From NCBI GenBank assembly GCA_000828075.3, contig JXCB02000001.1, forward strand, positions 1,379,687 to 1,417,473: a stretch of DNA of 37,787 nt, read 5' to 3'. This stretch comes from Tolypothrix campylonemoides VB511288. GTDB lineage: Bacteria; Cyanobacteriota; Cyanobacteriia; Cyanobacteriales; Nostocaceae. The translations under genes and the position numbers were made by a program. Of this stretch, positions 1 to 7,053 are shown piece after piece (position 1 is the stretch's first letter; the number at the start of each line of letters is the position of its first letter). Under the pieces are notes generated by a model. The model saw only the letters and a list, made by a program, of their open reading frames with translations. It had not been told where the DNA came from and made no database searches.

Positions 1-10
1 GAATGAATAT

Positions 11-45
11 GAGAGTGTAGGCGAGCGACGCTCGCCTACACTCTC
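11..45. repeat. Perfect palindrome (17-bp arms)
   Basis: Two 17-base arms (11-27 and 29-45) are exact reverse complements around a single central base, so the real hairpin has a very small loop. It lies downstream of the truncated csc2 on the minus strand. There is no clear T-run, so a dispersed palindromic repeat is more likely than an intrinsic terminator. A related hairpin (arms starting GAGTGTA) sits at 4288-4317. Confidence 0.7.
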
Positions 46-203
46 TTGCTATGTTATTATCATTATCAATAAAGTCTGATTTGTTTGTGAGCAATTTCTT
101 GAATCAAGTATTATCGCTATTATTGTAGTAACAATAGCGACTCTTTATTACTGAAGCTCTTCATTTTTTTTATGTTACATTTTTGTGCTGTTGGTAAGCT
201 TTT
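46..203. other. AT-rich non-coding stretch after csc2 remnant
   Basis: No supported gene. A bulged hairpin lies at 115-139 (CGCTATT...AATAGCG). No continuation of Csc2 was seen here on the minus strand, so the lost part of csc2 appears deleted rather than frameshifted. Confidence 0.5.
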
Positions 204-374
204 TTAGGGTTTACTCGTACAGGTGCAAGATGTGAGTATAGGTTCACCAGAACCTTCTGTGCGAAAGATAGTTTCAGATTGAGTTTTCCTGAGAACAACT
301 AAACTAATAAACCGTCCTTTGGGAAAGTTTTCGTAGGTTTGGGCAAGAACTGGAGAAAGTTTTTGAATTGACAT
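204..374 (-). pseudogene. csc2: Truncated csc2 (type I-D Cas7), 56 codons
   Basis: A 56-codon frame starts at an ATG (372-374) with a strong AGGAGG Shine-Dalgarno. It begins 13 bases after the cas10d stop, in the same direction, where csc2 lies in type I-D operons. The peptide begins MSIQKLSPVLAQTYENFPKG and continues with VVLRKTQSETIFRTEGSGEP, which I recognise as the N-terminus of Csc2, the Cas7-like backbone subunit of the type I-D effector. Csc2 is normally about 300-350 residues. Here similarity stops after about 46 residues and a stop follows at 204-206. It is most likely a deletion remnant that can no longer form the crRNA-binding filament. The identification rests on remembered family sequence and operon position. 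Confidence 0.75.
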
Positions 375-387
375 GATAACCTCCTAA

Positions 388-3078
388 TTAAACAGATGTG
401 CTAGCTTCAACAGAATTCTCTTCTGGTTTGCTTTTAAGCTGCTGACGGGCTTCTTCAAGGAAAAATAGATAAGCAGCTTCCAATGTCTTTTGGTCGGCTA
501 AAAACTTTTCAGGACGTCCTTGGTAAACCTCCTCATAAAGTTTTCGCAAAACTTCGTAATATCGCTTGATTTGCTCAAGCTTTGTTTGACCAACACCATG
601 TTCTCGGATACGGTCTAAGCGAGTATGATATTGCTGAATTAAAGCAGCAAAAATGACATCTAAACCTAAATGAGGTTTTTGAGAGCGAATAGCTGTAATT
701 AAGGCTGTAAAGGGTTCCGCTTGTGCAGTTCGTTTAAAAGAACTTCCCCATATTTTCCCTTCAGCAGCGACTTGCGCCGCCTCTTTAAGATATTGAGTTA
801 AAAGTGAGTTATCATCCGGCATAAGGTTCTCCAGTAAAGTATTTAATGGCTCACGAATTCGACTCCAAGTGACACTTAGATTTGGTTCATCTTCTTCTCG
901 TAAAGTCCAACGTAGTAGGACATAATAAAGTTCAATTGGTCTTACACAAACACGGGCTAAATCATATAGGCAATCATCTACTTTCTGAATACTGGCGACA
1001 GATATAGCAAGTTTTCCAATACAGCGCAAACGCTCAAGAATTTTTTCTGAGTCTTGGCGTTCATATTGACCATTACCTAATAAACGTTGTAATGAAGCAG
1101 GAATGCCTTCTACTCGCCCGTAAATATCGTTAGATAACTCTACTTCCAAATTTCCACTTACAGTAAAAGGAAATCCAAACTCTAAAGATAAGGAAAGTTC
1201 TAAAGCTAGACGTAGTGTTTTGAGTAAGCTTAAAGAAGCATTTGCATCTCCCCAAACAAGAGGAATAATCACCGTTGTGTGAACAAAGTCAGGACGCTTA
1301 GGAAAAGCAAATCCGACAACTTTGTTAGCTTTAAATTCTAGAGAATTGTCTCGATATAGTTGGAATTCATCAACTGTAACCGTGCCACCTTCAGCATTAG
1401 TTGCAGCAAGCCTTTCTAAATATTCACGCCAAAGTCTTAACAATTCAGGGCTTGAACCTTTAGGTAATGCAAAGTGTAAATACAGTGGATCTTGTTTTTT
1501 GACAGCAGGAAAATTTGCTCCAACTGTCATCAATTGATATGCTAATGCTGCAATTGAATCTGCTTGTCTTTTTGGTTCTGCACTGATTCCACCAGGTAAG
1601 CGGTTAGAAAAAGCCTGTACTTTTGTACCAGGAGGCATAGCATCAGAAATGAGTTCGTCGATGTCATTGGAAGTAGAACCTAGAGAACACCTTAGTTTAG
1701 GGTTAGCTTCTACATAAGCATCTAATTCTTTTAGCGCATCCAACTTAGATGGAATAGGTAAGTTTAGCATCCGATTGACGACAGTAATCATTTCTGCTGA
1801 TACTTCTGTTGCTTGTGATGCTTGTGTACTTTCCATTCTCAATTGAAAAGATTCTCGCAACGCCTCTTTAATGCCTTCGATACCTTTTACTACTGCCTTT
1901 GCTGCAAACAAAGGTCGTCCATATTGTCCGTTAAATGCTTCTAATACTGTACGTTGCTGTTCAGATATTCCTACATGATGAGCGATTTTATCCCAAACTT
2001 CTTTAGGGTTTAAGCCTACTTCTCGATAGCTAAGATATGCAGCCTTTAATCCTTCAGATATTGCAAATTCTTCTGCATTGCTTACAGGTAGTAATTCCAA
2101 ATCGGCTGCATTCTTTACAGCATCAGTACCAGCAGCATCGCCCCATTTTGATATATCTTTTGCAACTTTATCTGATTTGTAACCCGCCTTTTTCTTTTCT
2201 AAAAGTGCTTCTACATTTACCAACACCTCTTCAATATTTTGTTGAATAGCTTGATGAGCAATCTTAATTCCATCTTTAGTAGGTCTAACAAGTCGTTCAA
2301 TATTGTTTCCAAAAACTTCGTCAATCTTCCTTTGCCAAACACCAGCTATTTCTGTCACTAAATCTATTTTTGGTATCGCTTCGCCCTCAAATAGTTCGCC
2401 ATCAGGGAAAATCGCTAGAGTTGTCAAGCCATACTTTGTCAAAACTTCTTCACAAGCTCCCAGTAAGAGTGCAGTGATATAACCTCTATCCTCGGATAAT
2501 CGCACTCTAAAAAGATTGCTGGAACGGTCGAATGCAACCGTCAATTCGTTTTGAACTTTACGAAAACGCTCTGCATCAGGAATTCCTAAATCAAATAAGT
2601 CAGCCGCAGTTATCATCGCCGCCCAGCGTTCAATAGCAGGGTCTTCTGGTAAAAATCTCGCGCCATCACTAACGTTATGCCCTGAATGACGTTCAATAAG
2701 CCGTCTGGCTAACTCAAAATCTTCTTCACTAGAAACTAAACTCAGTACACCTGCAAGTTCAAACTGTTGGCGTAAAAAGCCCCTGTCTCTGGCTAAGGTT
2801 TTCACCTTGCGTTCTAACGGATCTAATTTATTTAAGTCGTGAACCGCAGTTGCTGCCAATAACACAGGTCGTTTATCTTCAGGGACTCCAGCTATCCCAC
2901 TCACTGTCAACATGAATTGACACGCAGAGTCCAGATGTTCTGCAAGAGTTGTTCCCTTCCTCACACCATATTGATGATGAGTCCCCAAGCGTTCGTAGAA
3001 CAGAGGGCGAATTTCACTAAAATAACGTTCCTCCAATGTTTTCGGAGGACGGTTCAAAAGCCGGGTACGCTTCGACAT
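388..3078 (-). CDS. cas10d: Cas10d/Csc3, type I-D CRISPR large subunit
   Basis: This is the large subunit of the type I-D CRISPR effector, which carries the HD nuclease that is in Cas3 in other type I systems. About 896 residues, near the family's usual length. The N-terminus holds an HD-type site: His in AEHLD, the HD pair in TAVHDLNKLD (residues about 80-81), His residues in ERHSGHN, and a later Asp in TAADLFD. The middle has the family-typical KVQAFSNRLPGG and EPKRQ segment. The Cys-rich zinc ribbon common in Cas10 proteins seems lost: one Cys (RCSLG) remains before that segment and no Cys pair follows it. I chose the ATG at 3078; a TTG at 3093 would add five residues. No cas3', csc1, cas6 or adaptation genes are in the window, and csc2 is truncated, so this is probably an orphan. 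Confidence 0.88.
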   Translation of the reverse strand: MSKRTRLLNRPPKTLEERYFSEIRPLFYERLGTHHQYGVRKGTTLAEHLDSACQFMLTVSGIAGVPEDKRPVLLAATAVHDLNKLDPLERKVKTLARDRGFLRQQFELAGVLSLVSSEEDFELARRLIERHSGHNVSDGARFLPEDPAIERWAAMITAADLFDLGIPDAERFRKVQNELTVAFDRSSNLFRVRLSEDRGYITALLLGACEEVLTKYGLTTLAIFPDGELFEGEAIPKIDLVTEIAGVWQRKIDEVFGNNIERLVRPTKDGIKIAHQAIQQNIEEVLVNVEALLEKKKAGYKSDKVAKDISKWGDAAGTDAVKNAADLELLPVSNAEEFAISEGLKAAYLSYREVGLNPKEVWDKIAHHVGISEQQRTVLEAFNGQYGRPLFAAKAVVKGIEGIKEALRESFQLRMESTQASQATEVSAEMITVVNRMLNLPIPSKLDALKELDAYVEANPKLRCSLGSTSNDIDELISDAMPPGTKVQAFSNRLPGGISAEPKRQADSIAALAYQLMTVGANFPAVKKQDPLYLHFALPKGSSPELLRLWREYLERLAATNAEGGTVTVDEFQLYRDNSLEFKANKVVGFAFPKRPDFVHTTVIIPLVWGDANASLSLLKTLRLALELSLSLEFGFPFTVSGNLEVELSNDIYGRVEGIPASLQRLLGNGQYERQDSEKILERLRCIGKLAISVASIQKVDDCLYDLARVCVRPIELYYVLLRWTLREEDEPNLSVTWSRIREPLNTLLENLMPDDNSLLTQYLKEAAQVAAEGKIWGSSFKRTAQAEPFTALITAIRSQKPHLGLDVIFAALIQQYHTRLDRIREHGVGQTKLEQIKRYYEVLRKLYEEVYQGRPEKFLADQKTLEAAYLFFLEEARQQLKSKPEENSVEASTSV

Positions 3079-3357
3079 ATACAAATACTTCAATTCAAAA
3101 TTGAGTCTAGGTTACAAAACAAATTCTTGAGACTGTCACTTACACTGATATTTTGCTGTTATGAGGGTTTTACTCTAGCGTTTTATCAGTGTTTTCCATG
3201 ACTGAATACGCTCACCACAAAGTTGTGAGTTAGATATATCCGCTATGAGGAATACTGTCTCAAGGCTATGTCACTGCACTTACCTGTGAGCAGACAATTT
3301 ATAATTACATTTATGACTATCGCACAATTTTTTTCAGACTGCAAGTACATTTAACCG
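3079..3357. promoter_or_regulatory. Divergent promoter region, cas10d / WYL regulator
   Basis: A 279-base intergenic region between two divergent genes. It contains a 12-bp palindrome CACAAAGTTGTG (3216-3227). It also has a pair of inverted copies of TTGAGACWGT, near 3126 and near 3250, about 120 bases apart. These are candidate operator sites for the neighbouring WYL regulator, by position only. No convincing -10/-35 pair was assigned. Confidence 0.4.
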
Positions 3358-4221
3358 ATGCCCAGAAAAAAAGACACGATTACACTGTCAATTCCACCCG
3401 GAACTAAGGAAAAGTTGGAGGAAATCGCCCGCCACTTCGATATTTCATGGGGCAAAGAACCTAGTATTTCCGGTCTAATAGTAGCCATAGCTGAACAGAC
3501 TCTAGAAGTTGGGAAGCCCTTTACTCTTGATTCCAACCAGGTTAACGCCCTGCAACGAGCGATAAAAGCCTTAAATGATGCAGGTCGTATCGGGGAAGCC
3601 CAAACTGTACTTGCACTTTTACTAGAACGAGGCAATCTAGAACCGCCCCTGCGTCAATCTTTAATGAAACAAATTAGCCAATCTACTCAAGGATGGCGGA
3701 TTCAAATTGAAGACTGGAGGAAAAAGCAACAGCCGTTTTATATCCTTTACCGGAATTCTCAAGGTAAAGAACTGGAATACACAATTCGTTATGCAGAACC
3801 TCGCTCCTTCGATAACCGCTTTTATCTGCTCGTCTGGTGCGAAGAAACTCATGATGTAGAAAATGAGATTCCTGAATTACCAGAACTTTGGCATAACCGA
3901 ACCTTAATCTATGACGGCATTCAGTCATCTGTACCTATCAATGGAAATTGGCGAGGACAGTTAGATTCTCTTGAAGTGTACTTGCACTTTTATGGTTGGT
4001 TGAAAAAAGGCTATCAACCCAAAGATGATGACGTTAGTGATGAAATCATTGGAGATGTGCGTCAAGTCGTGCGGCGAGTTACAAATCCTTTTTGGCTCAT
4101 TAGGGAAGTTGCACGTTACTGGGATGAGTGCGTGATTGTGTCACCCGAAAGTATGCGCGATCGCCTTAAGCATAAGCTCCGCACCCTTTGTCAGTTGTAT
4201 GAGATAGAAACAAAGGATTGA
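3358..4221 (+). CDS. WYL-domain transcriptional regulator of CRISPR locus
   Basis: 287 residues. The N-terminus (MPRKKDTITLSIPPGTKEKL, then EEIARHFDISWG) looks like a small DNA-binding fold, perhaps ribbon-helix-helix or winged helix. Residues about 115-200 form a WYL-type domain (PFYILYRNSQGKELEYTIRY, then FDNRFYLLVWCEE), followed by a WCX-like C-terminus (PFWLIREVARYWDECVIVSP). WYL proteins sense ligands, often nucleic acids, and frequently control CRISPR or other defence genes. A WYL gene divergent from a type I-D operon is also known in Synechocystis (Sll7009 on pSYSA), which fits this arrangement. It is transcribed away from cas10d and probably regulates the shared intergenic region. No strong Shine-Dalgarno is visible. 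The frame looks intact, so the regulator has outlived the effector operon. Confidence 0.8.
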   Translation: MPRKKDTITLSIPPGTKEKLEEIARHFDISWGKEPSISGLIVAIAEQTLEVGKPFTLDSNQVNALQRAIKALNDAGRIGEAQTVLALLLERGNLEPPLRQSLMKQISQSTQGWRIQIEDWRKKQQPFYILYRNSQGKELEYTIRYAEPRSFDNRFYLLVWCEETHDVENEIPELPELWHNRTLIYDGIQSSVPINGNWRGQLDSLEVYLHFYGWLKKGYQPKDDDVSDEIIGDVRQVVRRVTNPFWLIREVARYWDECVIVSPESMRDRLKHKLRTLCQLYEIETKD

Positions 4222-4287
4222 CAGTATCGCCAAGCTCAAAGTAAGTTTTTCAACTTGGTCTTAAAACTTCGTTGAAACTAGATCCAC

Positions 4288-4317
4288 GAGTGTAAGGTTT
4301 CTCTTGCACCTACACTC
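4288..4317. repeat. Hairpin between convergent WYL and DUF433 genes
   Basis: Arms GAGTGTAAGGT and ACCTACACTC pair with one bulge around a 9-base loop. It resembles in its outer arms the palindrome at 11-45. It lies between convergent genes and could act as a bidirectional terminator, though T-runs are weak. Confidence 0.5.
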
Positions 4318-4335
4318 CCTCCTCCAGCTTTAACT

Positions 4336-4596
4336 TTACGCATCTGCTTCTTTGGTTGTACCTAAAGGAATTTCAACAAAAACATCCCGCGCCATTTCTG
4401 CACCATAGGCGAGACAAGCAAGCACGTCTTCCCGCTCAATACTTGGATATTCCTCCAGAATGTCCTCAATGGTTTCACCGCTTGCTAAGAGATCAAGAAT
4501 GAGAGAAACCCAAATACGATGTCCGCGAATGCAAGGTTTACCAGAACAAATATTCGGGTGGATAGAAATTCTCGACAACAAATTATCCTGGCTCAT
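4336..4596 (-). CDS. DUF433 domain protein (antitoxin-like)
   Basis: 86 residues, the usual size for DUF433 proteins. The core HPNICSGKPCIRGHRIWV, followed by LASGETIEDILEEYPSIERE and DVLACLAYGAE, is the typical DUF433 signature: a small winged-helix fold. DUF433 genes commonly precede a DUF5615 PIN-like toxin and are treated as VapB-type antitoxins. Here no such partner follows; the 115 bases to the WYL gene hold no frame that fits. The gene lies 55 bases downstream of a Uma2-family gene on the same strand and may be cotranscribed with it. Function as an orphan antitoxin is inferred. Confidence 0.85.
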   Translation of the reverse strand: MSQDNLLSRISIHPNICSGKPCIRGHRIWVSLILDLLASGETIEDILEEYPSIEREDVLACLAYGAEMARDVFVEIPLGTTKEADA

Positions 4597-4651
4597 AGCG
4601 ATTGACCTCTGGTAGGTTAGGATTCAGCGTCGTGTCGCCTTTTATAATCAT

Positions 4652-5230
4652 TCATGACCAAACTTCGCTCAAGTCCAAGACAAAACCCGGTAGCACATCT
4701 TCTCCTGATAGAGTCGTGGGATTGTCTAATACTTCCACCTCTCGACCTTGCCTATATATCTCAACTTTCCGACTTTTGCGGTCAATTAACCAACCCAAAC
4801 TGGCTCCGTTTTCCATGTATTCTCTCATCTTTGCCCGTAACGTTTCTATGCTGTCAGAGGGGGAGCGTAGTTCCACAACGAAGTCTGGGCATATTGGAGC
4901 GAAACCTTCTTGCTCTTTGGGCGTAAGTGCTTCCCATCGCTCTAACTTTACCCAAGACGCATCAGGAGAACGGTCAGCACCATTAGGGAGGTGAAATCCG
5001 GTGGATGAGTCAAATACTACCCCTAACTTAGTTTGACGGTTCCACAGCCAAAGTTGCCCTTCGATGTCTATGTTTCGTTTTCCTGTATCGCTTCCAGTAG
5101 GGGGCATGACAATTAACTCTCCAGTCGCAGTTCTCTCTAGCCTTAAATCACGGTTGACGGCGGCAAGTTCCTTGAACTGTTCGTAGCTAACTTTGAATGT
5201 TTTGGGAATGGTGATGGTGGGGTTGACCAT
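4652..5230 (-). CDS. Uma2 family restriction-endonuclease-like protein (DUF820)
   Basis: 192 residues, typical of the Uma2/DUF820 family that is greatly expanded in cyanobacteria. The PD-(D/E)XK-like core is visible: NGADRSPDASWVKLERWEAL, then APICPDFVVELRSPSDSIET, then LGWLIDRKSRKVEIYRQG. The acidic residues in SPDAS and PDFVVELRS and the Lys in DRKSRKVEIY are the expected metal and catalytic positions. The N-terminus (ITIPKTFKVSYEQFKELAAV) is family-like. The biological role of these proteins is unknown; association with mobile DNA or defence has been suggested. It is followed by the DUF433 gene 55 bases downstream. Confidence 0.87.
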   Translation of the reverse strand: MVNPTITIPKTFKVSYEQFKELAAVNRDLRLERTATGELIVMPPTGSDTGKRNIDIEGQLWLWNRQTKLGVVFDSSTGFHLPNGADRSPDASWVKLERWEALTPKEQEGFAPICPDFVVELRSPSDSIETLRAKMREYMENGASLGWLIDRKSRKVEIYRQGREVEVLDNPTTLSGEDVLPGFVLDLSEVWS

Positions 5231-5330
5231 ACGGTAACGCCTCGGTTGATTTTGGGCAGGAATTGCAGGCTATTACTTCATCTATGGTGTCATAGGTCAG
5301 TAAATAAAGGGCAAAAAAATTTGGCGTTGC

Positions 5331-5437
5331 ATATAGCGCTTGTCATTTGGATGCAGTACAGATTTATCTGTGTCCATCTGTGTTCATCTGTGGTTCTTAT
5401 TTCTTGATGTATTGCACTCAACTAAGAAACGCTATAT
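5331..5437. repeat. MITE-like element with TTGC target duplication
   Basis: Imperfect inverted ends of about 33 bases: the left starts ATATAGCGCTTGTCATTTGG, and the right, read on the minus strand, starts ATATAGCGTTTCTTAGTTGA. TTGC is repeated directly at both outer borders (5327-5330 and 5438-5441). The interior holds repeats of the CATCTGTG type. About 107 bases long with no coding capacity: a non-autonomous element. Confidence 0.65.
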
Positions 5438-5477
5438 TTGCAGGATGAATTTTGTCTTCTTGTGGGATGAGCATCTT

Positions 5478-6896
5478 GCCATTGGTGTCAAGTTAAGGCC
5501 GATGCCCAGATGTCAAGTGACCTAGCAGCCGTTCGTCGGTGTCGTTGACGAACGGCTTTTACCAAGCCCATAGAGCGATGATGCTCAACCAACCAAGGAA
5601 TGAGTTGTAATAATGGGTTGTGCGATCGTGCGCGATGGAAAAAATACAAGCTGCGAAAGACCATTTCCAGCGAAATACGTTCTAAGGGCTGCTGCAAAGC
5701 CACAGCGACATCGGCACACAAATCATTGAGTACTGCGTAAAAAATCCAAGTAGCATAGACTTGCATCTGCACACCATTAGTGCCACCAACCCACAGATAA
5801 GATAAACCCAACAAACGTTTAGTCAGTAAAAATGCATCTTCGATTTGCCAACGTCGGCGATACAAATCACAAACTTGCTGTGGAGAAAGTTGTTGTGGGT
5901 CAAGAACATTAGTTAAGTAATGATACCAAGTTTGACCCCATAATACAGAGACTTGTCGCATCGGGTAGCGACATGGATCAGTATGGTGAAGTCCCATTTG
6001 AATAATTTCGTCTTTATAGTGAGAACCACTCGAAAGGCGGCGCACTACTTGATAGCGCACCTTGGCTTTTTGTCTAGTTAAGACATATTTTCCTTGCTCA
6101 GTTAGGGTATCAAACCACTCAAATCCGTAGAAGCCCATATCTGTTATGAGTAAACCACCCACTGGCAAGCGCTCTAGTAGTGCCGACCACCACTTGGTTT
6201 CATTGCGTTTTGCGTCGGCATCGAAAAACGCTGCAACTGGGCGATGGCTAAATGCTTCCACTACCATCAGCATCTTACCCCCTAATACTGCACCTGTTTT
6301 TTGTTGAAGTTGCCCCAAATGTTTTTTGACTGCTTCCAATGTCGATGCATCTGCAATCCATACTGCACTAAATGATGATGCTACAGATGCCCACATTGGT
6401 GCAATTTCAATCTTGTTTTTCTTGGCTGTTAAACGCTCTATTACTTGCTCAAACAGCTTGATAAACAACTGAGCGGGCATACTCCCAAGGCGTTGAGATA
6501 AAGCTTGCCGACTCACCTGCATTGCCTCAACCCACATCAGCCCTTCTACTTCCAAGCAGCGCAGCACATCTGTTAAATGCTGTATTTGTCGATACACTAG
6601 ACTCAATACTATTGCTGCCATCACTGGTAGGGTTAGTACACGATCGCGCAAGCTACGCTCTTTGTCTTTTACCCCTTTGAGATTGGCAAATGTCCCTGGA
6701 GTGATTAATTCAAACAGCCTCGATTCTATCTCTTGGCTTGATGGGGCAGGTACGCTGACTCGATGCCGAAAATCTGGATTTCCTTGTTTTTTGCGGGGTT
6801 TACTCATGATTAGTATCAACACCACTGTGTTGAGTTTTACCATTGAGTTTCCCACTCTTGACACAAATCCATTTTTCTTAACTTGACACCAATGGC
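5478..6896 (-). mobile_element. Complete IS4-family insertion sequence
   Basis: A 1419-bp element with perfect 20-bp terminal inverted repeats (5478-5497 and 6877-6896, outer end GCCATTGG). It is flanked by a 5-bp direct repeat ATCTT (5473-5477 and 6897-6901). A single transposase gene fills it, and its stop codon lies inside the left terminal repeat. All parts look intact, so the copy may be active and the insertion recent. Confidence 0.9.
5488..6843 (-). CDS. IS4-family DDE transposase
   Basis: About 451 residues from the ATG at 6843; a second in-frame ATG at 6807 is possible. The longer open frame reaches 6939, but that part lies outside the element. First Asp in VWIADASTLEAVK, second Asp in LLITDMGFYGFEWFD. 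The C-terminal YRRRWQIEDAFLLTK matches the IS4 signature Y-x2-R-x3-E-x6-K and supplies the catalytic Glu. The N-terminal region (LRDRVLTLPVMAAIVLSLVY) is usual for the family. It catalyses cut-and-paste transposition using the 20-bp ends. A GGGAA stretch sits just upstream of the chosen start. No frameshift was seen. Confidence 0.93.
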   Translation of the reverse strand: MVKLNTVVLILIMSKPRKKQGNPDFRHRVSVPAPSSQEIESRLFELITPGTFANLKGVKDKERSLRDRVLTLPVMAAIVLSLVYRQIQHLTDVLRCLEVEGLMWVEAMQVSRQALSQRLGSMPAQLFIKLFEQVIERLTAKKNKIEIAPMWASVASSFSAVWIADASTLEAVKKHLGQLQQKTGAVLGGKMLMVVEAFSHRPVAAFFDADAKRNETKWWSALLERLPVGGLLITDMGFYGFEWFDTLTEQGKYVLTRQKAKVRYQVVRRLSSGSHYKDEIIQMGLHHTDPCRYPMRQVSVLWGQTWYHYLTNVLDPQQLSPQQVCDLYRRRWQIEDAFLLTKRLLGLSYLWVGGTNGVQMQVYATWIFYAVLNDLCADVAVALQQPLERISLEMVFRSLYFFHRARSHNPLLQLIPWLVEHHRSMGLVKAVRQRHRRTAARSLDIWASALT

Positions 6897-6973
6897 ATCT
6901 TGCCCGTCCTTTTGGGCAGGTAGGATGCCTACCCCACAAGAATCATCTCTGGATTCAGCTACACCAAAAATTT

Positions 6974-7023
6974 AGCCCGCATAGGCGGGCTTTGTTAGTG
7001 TAGCCTCACTCTTTAAAAGAGTG
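6974..7023 (-). terminator. Terminator of the Hsp70-like operon
   Basis: On the minus strand, past the stop at 7054, comes a CACTCTTT/AAAGAGTG hairpin (7007-7023). It is followed by a GC-rich hairpin with AGCCCGC/GCGGGCT arms (6974-6991) and then AAATTTTT. The second hairpin is a convincing intrinsic terminator for transcription from the right. Confidence 0.75.
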
Positions 7024-7053
7024 GGCGTATATTTGCAAAACTGACATACTTGC

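Larger units (their letters stand above)
5459..6940. repeat. Palindromic repeat split by the IS element
   Basis: Joining 5459-5477 to 6897-6940 (one copy of ATCTT removed) rebuilds a palindrome whose arms both begin CTTGTGGG and carry GCATC, with an inner TGCCC/GGGCA hairpin. The IS element at 5478-6896 lies inside it, so the palindrome is older than the insertion. Confidence 0.7.

Noticed and set aside
4336-5230. DUF433 and Uma2 as a toxin-antitoxin pair
   Set aside because: DUF433 normally pairs with a DUF5615 protein, not Uma2; adjacency on one strand is not enough.
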